64,000 nucleotides of DNA from Aureimonas altamirensis (GTDB taxonomy: Bacteria > Pseudomonadota > Alphaproteobacteria > Rhizobiales > Rhizobiaceae): positions 186,001 to 250,000 of the forward strand of contig NZ_JAMQCO010000003.1 in NCBI RefSeq assembly GCF_023702225.1, read 5' to 3'. The position numbers were made by a program, and so were the translations under genes. The notes below the pieces were generated by a model. It was not told the DNA's origin and did no database searches. It was given only the letters and a program-made list of their open reading frames with translations. The first letter of the stretch is position 1, and the number at the start of each line of letters is the position of its first letter. Positions 8,830 through 18,603 of the stretch are shown one piece after another.

Positions 8830-9345
8830 ATGACGATCAAGCCACTCATCATCCTGCCCGACCCGATCCTGCGCCAGGTCTCGGACCCTGTCGAGTGCAT
8901 AGACGACGCGCTGCGCGCCTTTGCCGACGACATGCTCGAAACCATGTACGATGCCCCGGGTATCGGCCTGGCCGCGATCCAGGTCGGCGTACCGCGCCGC
9001 ATGCTGGTGATCGACCTGGCCAAGGAAGACGAGCCGAAGAACCCGCTGGTGTTCGTCAACCCGCAGATCCTCGCCACATCCGACGAGCCGTCCTTGTACG
9101 AGGAAGGTTGCCTGTCGATCCCCGAATACTATGCGGAGGTGGAGCGCCCCGCATCGCTGACGGTACGGTATCAGGATCTGGACGGAAAAACGCAGGAGCT
9201 TGAAGCCGATGGCCTGCTTGCCACCTGCCTTCAGCACGAGATCGACCATCTGAACGGCATTCTCTTCATCGACCACATCTCCAAGCTGAAACGCGACATG
9301 GTCATCCGAAAGTTCACCAAGGCGGCCAAGCGAGCCGTCGCCTGA
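8830..9345 (+). CDS. def: peptide deformylase
   Basis: 171 aa, standard length. It removes the formyl group from the initiator methionine of nascent proteins. The three catalytic motifs are intact: GIGLAAIQ (44-51), EGCLS with the metal-binding Cys (92-96), and HEIDH (136-140). An AGGTGA ribosome site is placed 7 nt before ATG 8830, which decides against the in-frame GTG at 8821. It is followed after 4 bp by fmt, the usual def-fmt operon, and then truA. Confidence 0.96.
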   Translation: MTIKPLIILPDPILRQVSDPVECIDDALRAFADDMLETMYDAPGIGLAAIQVGVPRRMLVIDLAKEDEPKNPLVFVNPQILATSDEPSLYEEGCLSIPEYYAEVERPASLTVRYQDLDGKTQELEADGLLATCLQHEIDHLNGILFIDHISKLKRDMVIRKFTKAAKRAVA

Positions 9346-9349
9346 CGCC

Positions 9350-10294
9350 ATGGCGCTGACGATCGTCTTCATGGGCACGCCGGATTTCAGCGTGCCGACT
9401 CTCGAGGCCATCCATGCGGCCGGCCATCGCCTGGCGGCCGTCTACACGCAGCCGCCGCGCCCCGCCGGCCGCGGCATGGCCGACAGGCCCTCCGCCGTCC
9501 ACCGCGCTGCGCTGGACCTCGGCCTTGACGTCCGCTGCCCGACAAGCCTGAAGTCGCCGGAAGAGCAGGCCATCTTCGCCGGCCTCGGCGCGGATGTCGC
9601 CGTCGTCGTGGCCTATGGGTTGCTGCTGCCGCAGCCCATACTGGATGCGCCGCGATACGGCGCGCTCAACGGCCATGGCTCGCTGCTACCGCGTTGGCGC
9701 GGCGCAGCGCCGATCCAGCGCGCCATCGAGGCCGGCGACCTCGAGACGGGCATGATGGTGATGCGCATGGAAGCCGGTCTGGATACGGGCCCGGTCGCCC
9801 TGACGCAGACCCTTCCCATCGGGGATACGGAAACCGCCGTCGAACTGCACGACAGGCTGGCCGCCGCATCGGCCCGGCTGATGGTCAATGCACTGGAGCG
9901 GTTGGAGGGCGGAACGCTGACTTTCGAAGACCAGCAGGCGATCGCGGCCGCGACAGGGCGCGCGCCGATCTATGCCCGCAAGATCGACAAGGCGGAAGCA
10001 CGGCTCGACTTCGCGCTGCCGGCCCGCGATGTGGCGCGCAAGATCAACGCCTTCTCGCCATTCCCCGGCGCCTGGACCCGACTGGAAGACGGTGCGGAAC
10101 GCGTCAAGCTGTTGCGCGCCGCCATCGCCGAAGGCGATGGCGAGCCGGGGACGCTGCTGGACGACCGGCTGCTGGTCGCCTGCGGCGACGGCGCCGTACG
10201 CATACTGGAGTTGCAGAAGCAGGGCGGCAAGCCGATGAAGGCGGCCGACTTCCTGCGCGGCCAGACGCTGCCGGCCGGTGCGCGGTTTTCCTGA
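9350..10294 (+). CDS. fmt: methionyl-tRNA formyltransferase
   Basis: 314 aa, full length. It formylates Met-tRNAfMet with 10-formyl-tetrahydrofolate. The N-terminal formyl-transfer domain has the catalytic block [15 protein letters not shown] (N107, H109) and the catalytic aspartate in DTGPVAL. A C-terminal OB-like tRNA-binding domain runs from about 205. It overlaps truA by a single base (TGATG). Confidence 0.96.
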   Translation: MALTIVFMGTPDFSVPTLEAIHAAGHRLAAVYTQPPRPAGRGMADRPSAVHRAALDLGLDVRCPTSLKSPEEQAIFAGLGADVAVVVAYGLLLPQPILDAPRYGALNGHGSLLPRWRGAAPIQRAIEAGDLETGMMVMRMEAGLDTGPVALTQTLPIGDTETAVELHDRLAAASARLMVNALERLEGGTLTFEDQQAIAAATGRAPIYARKIDKAEARLDFALPARDVARKINAFSPFPGAWTRLEDGAERVKLLRAAIAEGDGEPGTLLDDRLLVACGDGAVRILELQKQGGKPMKAADFLRGQTLPAGARFS

Positions 10295-11037
10295 TGCCGC
10301 GCTTTCGGCTGACCATCGAGTATAACGGACGTCCCTATGTCGGCTGGCAACGCCAGAAGAACGGGTTTTCCGTACAGGAAGCCGTGGAGGTGGCCCTGCG
10401 CACCTTCTGCGGCGAGGACGTCACCCTGTTCGGCGCAGGGCGCACCGACGCCGGCGTCCACGCGACCGGACAGGTGGCGCATGTGGACCTGACGCGCGAC
10501 TGGAAGCCGGACACGGTGCGCGATGCGCTCAACGCCTATCTGCGGGAGGAAGGCGGCGTCGCCATCCTGGCGGCGGAACGGGTACCGGATACGTTCGACG
10601 CACGCTTTTCGGCGCGCAAGCGCCATTATCTCTACCGCATCCTGAACCGGCGCCCGCCCCCGACCGTCCTGAAAGGCCAGGTGTGGTGGGTATGGAAGCC
10701 GCTGGATATCGAAGCGATGGACCGGGCCGCGAAGCGGCTTCTCGGCACGCACGACTTCAACACCTTCCGCTCCGCGCACTGCCAGGCGAAGAACCCGGTG
10801 CGCACGATGGAGCGGCTGGATGTGGTGCGCGGCCCCGGCGAGGAGGTCCATATCCACGCCTCGGCCCAGTCCTTCCTGCACAACCAGATCCGGTCGTTCG
10901 CCGGGTCGCTCAAGCTGGTCGGAGAGCATCGCTGGACGGAGGCGGACCTCGCGGACGCGCTGGAAGCCCGCGACCGCAAGAGATGCGGGCCGGTCGCGCC
11001 GCCGGATGGGCTTTATCTGTCCCGGGTCGATTACTGA
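10294..11037 (+). CDS. truA: tRNA pseudouridine(38-40) synthase
   Basis: 247 aa. It isomerises U38-40 in the anticodon stem-loop of tRNAs. The catalytic aspartate is D52 in GRTDAGVHA, the canonical position. The C-terminal half carries the conserved [14 protein letters not shown] block. The start codon shares an A with the fmt stop, so translation is coupled. It is third in the def-fmt-truA operon. Its stop is immediately adjacent to the stop of a convergent membrane-protein gene. Confidence 0.96.
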   Translation: MPRFRLTIEYNGRPYVGWQRQKNGFSVQEAVEVALRTFCGEDVTLFGAGRTDAGVHATGQVAHVDLTRDWKPDTVRDALNAYLREEGGVAILAAERVPDTFDARFSARKRHYLYRILNRRPPPTVLKGQVWWVWKPLDIEAMDRAAKRLLGTHDFNTFRSAHCQAKNPVRTMERLDVVRGPGEEVHIHASAQSFLHNQIRSFAGSLKLVGEHRWTEADLADALEARDRKRCGPVAPPDGLYLSRVDY

Positions 11038-11670
11038 CTACATCAGCTTGATGCCGGTCATGTCCATGACGGCCGCGTAGGTCAGGATCGAGCTGACGAC
11101 CAGGAGCGCCGTGATCGCGCTTGCGACGAGGTAATCGCAGTCGCCCGCAAAAACCACCACCCGCGTCGTCAGAACCAGCGTGGCGACCCCGGCGAGAAGC
11201 AGCAAAAAGGCGACGGCGGTGCTGCCCCCCGTCAGCAGCATCAGCAGCCACAGGGGCACGAGCGCCCAGGCCAGCAGCGCACCGGACCAGTTGAGCGCGA
11301 TGACGATCGGCCCGATCTTGCGCCTGAGCCCGATATGCGGCGCCGCCATGATGAGGATCAGCAGCGGCAGAAGCCAGGCCGTCACATCCGCCAGCGCGTG
11401 TGCGGCATAGGCGCCGACGCCGCCGCCGAGATACGGCCACTGACGCTCCACGGTCTCGAACTCGACCCAGGACAGGGCCATGGGCGGCATGGATACGATG
11501 ATGGCGCCGAACGACGCCCAGAAGCCGTCCGCGGACAGGTTCAGGCGCTGCAGGCCATCGCGCTTGCCCTGCATCAGGCGAAGGATGCCCGTGAAGTATC
11601 GCAGCAGCTCGGCGAGGCTCGGTACGAAATCAGGTGTCGGCGGAGAACCAGCGGGAAATGAAGGTTTCAT
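11038..11670 (-). CDS. conserved multi-pass membrane protein of unknown function
   Basis: 210 aa with five or so hydrophobic segments between residues 50 and 205 and a short polar N-terminus. I do not recognise a catalytic or transport motif. The start overlaps the end of dapE by 41 bp on the same strand, so it is likely in the dapE transcript. Proteins of this shape (Yip1-like) occur beside dapE and truA in related genomes, but that is recalled context, not something the sequence proves. Confidence 0.75.
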   Translation of the reverse strand: MKPSFPAGSPPTPDFVPSLAELLRYFTGILRLMQGKRDGLQRLNLSADGFWASFGAIIVSMPPMALSWVEFETVERQWPYLGGGVGAYAAHALADVTAWLLPLLILIMAAPHIGLRRKIGPIVIALNWSGALLAWALVPLWLLMLLTGGSTAVAFLLLLAGVATLVLTTRVVVFAGDCDYLVASAITALLVVSSILTYAAVMDMTGIKLM

Positions 11671-12829
11671 AGATGGCCGTCAACGTTTCGAGGTCGGATA
11701 GGGCGACACGCTCGTCGCTCATATGCATTGTTTGTCCAACGAGCCCGAATTCAACCACCGGGCAATAGTTCTTTATGAAACGGGCGTCCGAAGTGCCGCC
11801 GGAGGTCGACAGGCCCGGTGCGCGCCCGGTGACCTCCACGACAGCCGCAGAAAGCGCCTGCGTCAAGCGCTCGTCGCGCGTCAGGAACACCTGGGCGGGA
11901 TTCTCCCGCCACTCGACCTCGAACGCGACCGGGCCGTCGCGACCGGGCCGGAGCGCCCCTTCCGCCAGGCCCGACCGCACGCGCGCGATGATCTCCGCAT
12001 GCAGGCTCTCGGGTGACCACAGGTCGTTGTGGCGCACGTTGAAGGCGATCCGCGTCCGCGACGGTATGACGTTGGTGGACGGGTTTTCCGTATCGACGCC
12101 GGTGACTTCCAGGTTGCTCGGCTGGAAGCTTTCGGTTCCCTCGTCGAGCGGCATGCGCATCAGCGCATCCAGCACGGAAGGCAGCGCACGCATCGGGTTG
12201 TCGGCCAGATGCGGATAGGCGACGTGCCCCTGGCGGCCCGTCAGCGTGATCCAGCCGGACACCGAGCCACGCCGGCCGATCTTGATCATGTCGCCGATCC
12301 GTTCCGGATTGGTCGGCTCGCCGACGATACAGGCGTCGAACTCCAGGCCGCGCTGCCGCGCATGGGCAAGAAGCTTGTCCGTGCCGTTGACGGCGGGCCC
12401 TTCCTCGTCTCCCGTGATCAGGAAGGAGATGCGGCCTTCCGGCACGTCGCCCTTTTCCGACAGGCGCGCCACCGCCGCCAGGAAACAGGCGATGCCGCCT
12501 TTCATGTCCACCGCGCCGCGCCCGTACATCTGTCCGTTCTCGACGACCGCCCCGAACGGAGGGTGACGCCAGTCGGACAGCCGCCCCGGCGGCACGACGT
12601 CGGTATGCCCGGCGAAGACGAGATGCCGTCCGCCCCGGCCACGCGTCGCCAGCAGGTTTTCCACATCCGGCGTCCCAGCGTCGGAGAAGACCGTGCGCTC
12701 CACGTCGAAACCGAGCGGCCGGAGAAGCGCCTCCAGCAACGTCAGCGCCCCGCCTTCTTCCGGTGTGACGGAGGGGCAACGGATCAGCGCGGCAAGGTTG
12801 GCGGAAGGGTCTGTCGCGGAATGTGTCAT
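11630..12829 (-). CDS. dapE: succinyl-diaminopimelate desuccinylase
   Basis: 399 aa, M20 metallopeptidase. It hydrolyses N-succinyl-L,L-diaminopimelate in the lysine and peptidoglycan pathway, acting three steps after DapD. Metal and catalytic motifs are FAGHTDVVPPG, GAVDMKGG, the glutamate pair in TGDEEGPA, and the distal TSGGTSDARFI. A dimerisation (lid) domain lies near 180-290. I use ATG 12829 because AGGA precedes it at 7 nt. The frame is open to 12865 without a better site. It is divergent from the SLT lipoprotein gene, with 175 bp between them. Confidence 0.95.
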   Translation of the reverse strand: MTHSATDPSANLAALIRCPSVTPEEGGALTLLEALLRPLGFDVERTVFSDAGTPDVENLLATRGRGGRHLVFAGHTDVVPPGRLSDWRHPPFGAVVENGQMYGRGAVDMKGGIACFLAAVARLSEKGDVPEGRISFLITGDEEGPAVNGTDKLLAHARQRGLEFDACIVGEPTNPERIGDMIKIGRRGSVSGWITLTGRQGHVAYPHLADNPMRALPSVLDALMRMPLDEGTESFQPSNLEVTGVDTENPSTNVIPSRTRIAFNVRHNDLWSPESLHAEIIARVRSGLAEGALRPGRDGPVAFEVEWRENPAQVFLTRDERLTQALSAAVVEVTGRAPGLSTSGGTSDARFIKNYCPVVEFGLVGQTMHMSDERVALSDLETLTAIYETFISRWFSADT

Positions 12830-13004
12830 GCGGCATTCCTTAGCCCCGGTCATGGGGGCTGACAATCCATGGCGAAAGCCGTTAAGGATGATCGCACGGA
12901 AGACGTTCGGGCGTCATTTTGCCCTATGCCGGGTCTCTGCCATCTTTTGGCCGGGTTCTGACCCAAAAGCGGATTCCGAGGGAAACAGCGTGGGGACTGG
13001 TTGG

Positions 13005-14054
13005 ATGGAGCTTAAGCCGGGGGAAGCTCGTCGCGAGCGATTTCGCATGTGCGCCGACGCCATGGTCTTCGCGGCATTGATATCTCCCCTGGCGCTCGGT
13101 GGTTGCGTCTCGAGCGAAGGCGGCCTTCTGGGTGTCGCCGAGATCGGCGCGGACAAGCCGGCAGCCGAGACGGCGGAGGCGGCCAAGCCCGCGGAATCGA
13201 GCGCGAAGGGCCAGCGGGTCGCGTCCGGCCCGGCCCGCAACGGCACCATCTCCGGCAGCCGCGAGCTGGACGAGATGATCGCCAAGGCTGCCGACGCCAA
13301 CGATGTCCCGCGCGAGCTCGCCTATGCCGTGGTGCGTGTCGAAAGCCGCTACAACCCCAAGGCCGTCGGCCCCGGCGGCGTCTACGGACTGTCGCAGATC
13401 AAGCCCGCCACGGCGCGCAGCCTTGGATTCAGCGGTTCCGCGCAGGACCTGCTCGACCCCGAGACCAACCTGAAATACGGCATGAAGTATCTTTCGGGCG
13501 CCTGGCACAAGGGCGATCGCGATGTATGCGCCACCTCGATGAAGTACAAGGGCGGCCACCGCGCCACCACCATGACCCAGTCGGCGCGCGCCTACTGCTC
13601 GAGCGTCAAGCAGCATATGGCGTCCATTTCCGGCCATCCCATGGGAAACTCGGACATGGCGCGCCTGCAACCTTCCGCCAAGCCTGCACCCAGGCAGGCG
13701 ACCACGCAGGTCGCAGCCAGCGCCCCCTCGGCAAAACCGGCCGTGAAATCGCCTCCGGCGGCTTCCGCGCCGGTGCAACTGGCCTCCAACGCCCCCGCTC
13801 CGGCGGTGCGCAAGGTTGCCGGTGCGGATGCCGCCGCCGCGATGGCTCCGGCAAAGGCTGCCACGGCCACGCCGGCGGCGATGGCCGTCGAGACGGCAAT
13901 GAAGGTTCCGGTGCCGGGCCACGCGGCGCGCCCCGTAGCCGATGCGCCCAAGCTGGCGGCGCGCAGCCAGAGCTTCGGGTCCATTCCCGTGCCGCAGCAC
14001 GCCGCGTCCTTCGGATTCGACGGAGAGCCGGACCCCGCCCGCTTCGGCCAGTAG
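13005..14054 (+). CDS. lytic transglycosylase (SLT) lipoprotein with Ala/Pro-rich tail
   Basis: 349 aa from the ATG preceded by GGGGA. A lipobox LGGC near residue 40 predicts a membrane-anchored lipoprotein. The SLT domain (about 95-200) has the catalytic glutamate in VVRVESRYNPKAVGPGG, then GLSQIKPATA and the LKYGMKYLSG block. Residues 220-349 are low-complexity Ala/Pro/Lys linker that may span the periplasm. It should cleave peptidoglycan. The frame is open back to 12693, but that part overlaps dapE on the other strand and is rejected. A repeat palindrome follows the stop by 6 bp. Confidence 0.85.
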   Translation: MELKPGEARRERFRMCADAMVFAALISPLALGGCVSSEGGLLGVAEIGADKPAAETAEAAKPAESSAKGQRVASGPARNGTISGSRELDEMIAKAADANDVPRELAYAVVRVESRYNPKAVGPGGVYGLSQIKPATARSLGFSGSAQDLLDPETNLKYGMKYLSGAWHKGDRDVCATSMKYKGGHRATTMTQSARAYCSSVKQHMASISGHPMGNSDMARLQPSAKPAPRQATTQVAASAPSAKPAVKSPPAASAPVQLASNAPAPAVRKVAGADAAAAMAPAKAATATPAAMAVETAMKVPVPGHAARPVADAPKLAARSQSFGSIPVPQHAASFGFDGEPDPARFGQ

Positions 14055-14060
14055 GCGGTC

Positions 14061-14094
14061 AGAGCGTTTCCTGTTCTTGTGAAAACACTCTAGA
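14061..14094. repeat. palindromic repeat copy overlapping the recR stop
   Basis: AGAGCGTTTCC at 14061-14071 faces GAAAACACTCT at 14081-14091, followed by AG. It is the same family as the ends of the 2111-2379 element. The CTAG edge supplies the TAG stop of recR (14090-14092 on the minus strand). The hairpin sits between convergent genes and may act as a terminator for both. Confidence 0.7.
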
Positions 14095-14695
14095 AAGCCG
14101 TGCGAGACCGCATGGCTGCCGACAGGGTTCCCTCGTCCAGGTAATCCAGTTCGCCGCCTACCGGCACGCCGTGGGCAAGCCGCGTGACGCGCACGTCCAT
14201 CCCCTCAAGTTGGTCCATGATGTAGTGGGCGGTCGTCTGCCCCTCCACCGTCGCATTGACGGCGATGATCACTTCCCGGACGCCGCCCTCGCCCACGCGC
14301 TCGACGAGCCTGCCGATGGTCAATTCTTCCGGTCCGATGCCTTCCAGCGGCGAAAGCACACCGCCCAGGACATGGTAGGCGGCATTCAGCGCCTTGGCGC
14401 GTTCCAGCGCCCACAGGTCGGAGACGTCTTCCACCACGACGATGATGGAGCCGTCGCGCGCCGCATCGCGGCAGATGGTGCAAGGGTCCTGCGTATCGAT
14501 GTTGCCGCAGCACGAGCAGGAGACGACCCTGTCGGCCGCCTCCGCCATGGCGCCGGCCAGCGGCGACAGAAGCTGCTCGCGCCGTTTCACCAGATGCAGC
14601 GCAGCGCGTCGGGCCGAGCGCGGGCCGAGGCCCGGCAGCTTGGCCAGCAATTGGATCAGCCGCTCTATTTCCGGCCCGGCGATGCTTCTGGACAT
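14090..14695 (-). CDS. recR: recombination protein RecR
   Basis: 201 aa, usual length. It works with RecF/RecO to load RecA at gaps. The N-terminal helix-hairpin-helix is [11 protein letters not shown]. The zinc finger is [16 protein letters not shown]. The Toprim domain contains [15 protein letters not shown]. It is the last gene of the dnaX-ybaB-recR operon, 22 bp after ybaB. Its TAG stop is built from a dispersed repeat. Confidence 0.96.
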   Translation of the reverse strand: MSRSIAGPEIERLIQLLAKLPGLGPRSARRAALHLVKRREQLLSPLAGAMAEAADRVVSCSCCGNIDTQDPCTICRDAARDGSIIVVVEDVSDLWALERAKALNAAYHVLGGVLSPLEGIGPEELTIGRLVERVGEGGVREVIIAVNATVEGQTTAHYIMDQLEGMDVRVTRLAHGVPVGGELDYLDEGTLSAAMRSRTAF

Positions 14696-14717
14696 GGGTT
14701 CTGGTGCGCCGGCCTTA

Positions 14718-15041
14718 CTAGAAGGGCAGTTTCAGCCCGGCAGGCAGTTGCAGCCCCGCCGTCAGGCTTTGGGTCTTTTCCTGAATCTGCTGATCGAGCT
14801 TGCGACGGGCGTCCGCATGGGCGGCCACGATCAGGTCTTCCAGCATGTCCTTCTCGTCGGGATTGACGAGCGAGGGGTCGATGGCAAGCGCCGTCAGCTC
14901 GCCCTGCCCCTTCAGCGTCACCGACACGAGGCCGCCGCCGGATTGCCCGGTCGCCTCGACCTCGGCCAACTCCTGCTGAAGGTCCTGCATCTTCTCCTGC
15001 ATGGCTTTCGCCTGCTTCATCATGCCCATCAGGTCTTTCAC
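14718..15041 (-). CDS. ybaB: YbaB/EbfC nucleoid-associated protein
   Basis: 107 aa, the family length when read from a GTG start at 15041. GAGGA lies 8 nt before it, which decides the start against upstream codons in the same frame. Two helical arms with [13 protein letters not shown] flank a beta-sheet core. Family members are DNA-binding dimers affecting nucleoid organisation. It sits between dnaX and recR, 4 bp after the dnaX stop, a widely conserved order. Confidence 0.92.
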   Translation of the reverse strand: MKDLMGMMKQAKAMQEKMQDLQQELAEVEATGQSGGGLVSVTLKGQGELTALAIDPSLVNPDEKDMLEDLIVAAHADARRKLDQQIQEKTQSLTAGLQLPAGLKLPF

Positions 15042-15045
15042 GGAA

Positions 15046-16980
15046 TCAATCCTCGCTCTCGTCGTCTTCGTCGTCGGCGGCCGCGAAGGCCTCTTCGGGC
15101 AATGCGCCCTCCGGGTCGATATCGTCCAGCAGGACGGCCTCGTCAAACCCGGCGTCGTCCACCGGTGCAACGGCGTCCAGCGCCTCGCCCGGTGCCACCG
15201 CGCCCAGCGCCTCGGCCCGCAGGCGCACATCGGCTATGCGCGCGCCGGGAAAGGCAGCCATCAAGGCGGACACGTCCGGATCCTGCGCCACGTCGCGCAG
15301 AAGCCTTTCCCGCTTCTCCTGCGCGATCTCTTCCAGTGTCGGAGCTTCGACCGGGCCCGTCGCGACGGTCACGATCCAGCGCCGACCCGTCCAGTCGTGC
15401 AGCTTGCGCATCAATTCGCCGGGGAAGGTCGCCGGGGCGTCATCGGCAAGGCCGACTTCCAGCCGGCCGGCCTCTACCCGGACCGGCCTCAAGTAACGGC
15501 GAATCCGCAACCGCGCCAGAGAATCACGCTTTTCCAGCGCCAGCGCGTCGATATCCTCGAGCGAGCCGATCGCGATAGCAGGCTCCGATTCCGGGGCCTG
15601 CACCGGTTGCGGCTGCGGCTCGGGCGCGAAGGAATGAAGGCTGAGCGCCCCGCGTCCGGCCAGGGCCCTGACGCCACCGCGCTCGGCGGCAACCGGCGCC
15701 GCGACGGGAGCGCCGACGGCCGCATCCATGCCGCCGGTCGGCCCGGCCGGCCCCGGCGAGCGGGGCGGTGTGGGCGTGGCGGATGCGGCGGCAGCCGGTG
15801 CGGCAGGGACCGCGCCTGCGGATTCCACCAGCCTCAACAGTTCCTCCGGCCCGGGGAGGGTCGAGGCGTACGCGATCCGGATCAGAGCCATTTCTGCAGC
15901 CTGGCGCGGTGAAGCGGCCAGCCGCGCCTCCTCGATGGCCTTCAGCAGCATCTGCCAGACCTGCGAGAGCGTGCGCACCGACAGGCTCTGCGCCAACCTC
16001 GCCCCACGCTCGGCCTCTGCCGGCGCCAGCGATGCGTCCGCCCCGGCCTCCGGCACGAAACGCAGCCACGTGACCAGATGGGTAAAGTCGGCGAGATCGC
16101 CGAGAACCACCAGCGGATCGGCCCCGGCGGCGTATTGCGCCCGCAGTTCCTTGATGGCGGCGGCGGCGTCGCCCGCCATCAGCATCTCGAACAGGTCGAT
16201 CACGCGTGCACGGTCGGCAAGGCCCAGCATGTCGCGCACGGCGTCTGCGCCGACATGCCCGGCCCCGTGCGCTATCGCCTGGTCGGCAAGCGACAGCGCG
16301 TCACGGACGGAGCCCTCGGAAGCCCTGGCGATCAATCGCAGCGCCTCTTCGTCGACGGCGACGCCCTCGGCGCCGAGCACCTTGCCGAGATGTTCCATCA
16401 TGCGGCCGGCATCGACGCGCCGCAGGTCGAAACGCTGGCATCGCGACAGGACGGTGATCGGAACCTTGCGGATTTCGGTGGTCGCGAAGACGAACTTGAC
16501 GTGCTCCGGCGGTTCCTCGAGCGTCTTCAGCAGGCCGTTGAAGGCCTGCGTGGACAGCATGTGAACCTCGTCGATGATATAGACCTTGTAGCGGGCCGAA
16601 ACGGGGCGGTATCGCACCTGCTCGATGATCTCGCGGATATCGTCGATGCCCGTGTGCGAGGCGGCGTCCATCTCCACCACATCGACATGCCGGCCTTCCA
16701 TGATGGCCTGGTCGTGCACGCCGGGCTGGTCCATGCGGATGGACGGCCTGTGCACCGTTTCCGTTTCGTAGTTCAGCGCCCGCGCCAGGATGCGCGCCGT
16801 CGTCGTCTTGCCGACGCCGCGCACGCCCGTCAGCATCCAGGCCTGGGCGATCCGCCCCGCCTCGAAAGCGTTGGTGAGCGTTCTCACCATCGGCTCCTGG
16901 CCGATCAGGTCGTCGAAACTTTGGGGGCGGTACTTGCGCGCCAGCACACGGTAGGCGCGCTGGCCGCCACGATCCGCCAT
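15046..16980 (-). CDS. dnaX: DNA polymerase III subunit gamma/tau
   Basis: 644 aa clamp-loader ATPase of the replisome. The Walker A motif is GVRGVGKTT, Walker B is IIDEVHML, and sensor 1 is [18 protein letters not shown]. The cysteine cluster that binds zinc in E. coli DnaX is missing between ALNYETE and DAASHTG. I believe this loss is typical of the order. Residues 370-480 are an Ala/Pro-rich linker before a C-terminal domain (about 490-620) that in tau contacts the polymerase. No A-rich slippery heptamer is obvious, so separate gamma production by frameshifting is not supported. The start is [13 protein letters not shown]; 35 codons upstream are open but atypical. Confidence 0.95.
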   Translation of the reverse strand: MADRGGQRAYRVLARKYRPQSFDDLIGQEPMVRTLTNAFEAGRIAQAWMLTGVRGVGKTTTARILARALNYETETVHRPSIRMDQPGVHDQAIMEGRHVDVVEMDAASHTGIDDIREIIEQVRYRPVSARYKVYIIDEVHMLSTQAFNGLLKTLEEPPEHVKFVFATTEIRKVPITVLSRCQRFDLRRVDAGRMMEHLGKVLGAEGVAVDEEALRLIARASEGSVRDALSLADQAIAHGAGHVGADAVRDMLGLADRARVIDLFEMLMAGDAAAAIKELRAQYAAGADPLVVLGDLADFTHLVTWLRFVPEAGADASLAPAEAERGARLAQSLSVRTLSQVWQMLLKAIEEARLAASPRQAAEMALIRIAYASTLPGPEELLRLVESAGAVPAAPAAAASATPTPPRSPGPAGPTGGMDAAVGAPVAAPVAAERGGVRALAGRGALSLHSFAPEPQPQPVQAPESEPAIAIGSLEDIDALALEKRDSLARLRIRRYLRPVRVEAGRLEVGLADDAPATFPGELMRKLHDWTGRRWIVTVATGPVEAPTLEEIAQEKRERLLRDVAQDPDVSALMAAFPGARIADVRLRAEALGAVAPGEALDAVAPVDDAGFDEAVLLDDIDPEGALPEEAFAAADDEDDESED

Positions 16981-17092
16981 GTCTTCAGCACTGGCCAAAA
17001 GAGCGATTCTCCGGGTGGCGATTCCTGCCGGAACGAAAACCGGTCCGTTCATATGCAGTGATACCGCGCCAGCACGCGGATGCAATGCCGAA

Positions 17093-17195
17093 GGTGGGAG
17101 GCTGGCACGGCGACCCGTGCCGGAACTCGTTGGGGCTGCTTCCTTCCGGACCTGACCCGGTTGGCGAGTGGCTCGTCCACCACCAACCTCCCGCC
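17093..17195 (-). ncRNA. ffs: bacterial small signal recognition particle RNA (4.5S type)
   Basis: On the minus strand the segment contains the conserved SRP domain IV: GGTCAGGTCCGGAAGGAAGC followed by AGCC, with the GGAA tetraloop and asymmetric loop. The ends pair: GGCGGGAGGTTGG at the 5' end with CCAGCCTCCCACC at the 3' end, giving about 103 nt. The RNA with Ffh targets nascent membrane proteins to the translocon. Location next to dnaX is common in alphaproteobacteria. The exact ends are inferred from base pairing. Confidence 0.93.
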
Positions 17196-17196
17196 G

Positions 17197-17227
17197 TGTA
17201 TATCGTTCGCTCTTGGTGTAAATGCAA
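17197..17227 (-). promoter_or_regulatory. candidate ffs promoter
   Basis: On the minus strand TTGCAT (17222-17227) and ATATAC (17198-17203) are 18 bp apart. The predicted start falls within a few bases of the mapped 5' end of the SRP RNA. Confidence 0.5.
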
Positions 17228-17266
17228 CCTCAAAGACAGCGATGGACTGAAATCCGAGGATCACGA

Positions 17267-17686
17267 TTGACCCATCCGACCTTCCTTCTCGACCGCCGGC
17301 TCGACGGCGATGCATTCTTCGTACGCCGGCTTGCCCTGTGCCGGATGCTGCTGCTCAACGACCGGCGCTGGCCCTGGCTGCTGCTGGTTCCGGAACGGCC
17401 GGGGATCGTCGAGATCTTCGATCTGTCCGATCGGGACCGGGCGACGCTCATGGAGGAAACAAACGCGACGGCCCGGATGCTGGCGCGCGAGTTCGCCTCG
17501 CAGAAGATCAATTTCGGCAGCCTCGGCAATATCGTCGAGCAGTTCCACATGCACGTCATCGCGCGCGACGGCCGCGATCCGGCCTGGCCGGGCGCCCCCT
17601 TCGGCCATCCGGGGCGCGAGCCCTACGAACCGGACCAGGCCGATGCCATGATCGCCCGGCTGGCGGCGGCGGATCTGGCATCGTGA
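17267..17686 (+). CDS. HIT-family protein
   Basis: 139 aa from a TTG start with GAGGA at 6 nt. This gives the family N-terminus THPTFLLDRRLDGD and is better than the open frame from 17222. The histidine triad is QFHMHVIAR, with the third position of the H-x-H-x-H motif less typical. The DRRWPWLLLVP and KINFGSLGN blocks match the short alphaproteobacterial HIT proteins. It is probably a nucleotide hydrolase or transferase with unknown substrate. It overlaps nudC by 4 bp, so the two are translationally coupled. Confidence 0.85.
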   Translation: MTHPTFLLDRRLDGDAFFVRRLALCRMLLLNDRRWPWLLLVPERPGIVEIFDLSDRDRATLMEETNATARMLAREFASQKINFGSLGNIVEQFHMHVIARDGRDPAWPGAPFGHPGREPYEPDQADAMIARLAAADLAS

Positions 17687-18603
17687 CGCGTCCGCTCGGA
17701 TTTACCGGCAATCGGCTGTTCCGCGACAGCGAGAAGCGGGGCCCGGACAGCCTGCCGAACGCCCTGGCCGATCCGCGCCTGCGCATCTGCCTCCTGGCCG
17801 GACGGGCCTTCCTGGTGACCGGCGCGGACGATGCGCCCGATGCCTTCTTCGATCTTGCCGGGGCACAGGCGCTGGATGCCGCGCTGGCCGAAGCGGTGCT
17901 GCTGGGCCATCATCCGGACGATGGCGCTCCGGTCGTTGCGGCCATGGCGCCGACGCCGCCCGAAGGCGCGTCCGCCGTCCGCGCCATGGATCTTCGCGGC
18001 CTTGCCATGTCCGGCGCCCTCGGCGGCGATGTCGAAGGTACGCTAGGACAGGCGCAGCATCTTCTATACTGGAACGGGCGGACGCGGCATTGCGGTGTCT
18101 GCGGCGGGGTGACCCTGTCCGAGGCCGGAGGCTTGCGCCGGCGGTGTTCCGCGTGCGGCGAGATGTTCTTTCCACGCACCGACCCCGTCGTCATCATGCT
18201 GGTGCATGACGGCGCGGACCGTTGCCTCCTGGGCCGCCAGAAGCAGTTCCTGCCCGGCATGTACTCGGCCCTCGCCGGCTTCGTGGAGCCGGGCGAGACG
18301 CTGGAAGACGCCGTGCGGCGCGAAGTGCTGGAAGAATCGGGGCTGGAGGTCGGCGCGGTCGCCTATCACGCCTCGCAGCCATGGCCGTTTCCCGGGTCGC
18401 TGATGATCGGCTGCTTCGGCCGCGCCCTCGGCGATACGGTGCGCTACGACGCCGACGAGCTGGAGGATTGCCGCTGGTTCGACCGGGCAGAGGTCCGCGC
18501 CATGCTGGCCGGCGCGCATCCCCAGGGCCTCGGCGTTCCGAAGCCGTTTGCAATCGCCAACATCCTCATCCGGGCCTTCGCCGACGGAAGGGTGCCCGGC
18601 TGA
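17683..18603 (+). CDS. nudC: NADH pyrophosphatase / RNA de-NADding enzyme NudC
   Basis: 306 aa from a GTG overlapping the HIT gene stop. The order is an N-terminal NUDIX-like domain, a zinc ribbon (HCGVCGG then RCSACGEMFFPR), and a NUDIX domain with the box GFVEPGETLEDAVRREVLEES. A conserved SQPWPFPGSLMIG block marks NudC specificity for NAD(H). It cleaves NADH to NMNH and AMP and removes NAD caps from RNA. It is convergent with the kdsB-pheA fusion, whose stop abuts this one. Confidence 0.94.
   Translation: MTRPLGFTGNRLFRDSEKRGPDSLPNALADPRLRICLLAGRAFLVTGADDAPDAFFDLAGAQALDAALAEAVLLGHHPDDGAPVVAAMAPTPPEGASAVRAMDLRGLAMSGALGGDVEGTLGQAQHLLYWNGRTRHCGVCGGVTLSEAGGLRRRCSACGEMFFPRTDPVVIMLVHDGADRCLLGRQKQFLPGMYSALAGFVEPGETLEDAVRREVLEESGLEVGAVAYHASQPWPFPGSLMIGCFGRALGDTVRYDADELEDCRWFDRAEVRAMLAGAHPQGLGVPKPFAIANILIRAFADGRVPG

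Noticed and set aside
12693-13004. Longer N-terminus for the SLT lipoprotein
   Set aside because: It runs over the dapE start and its promoter region and would place the lipobox more than 100 residues in; the ATG at 13005 gives a normal lipoprotein signal.
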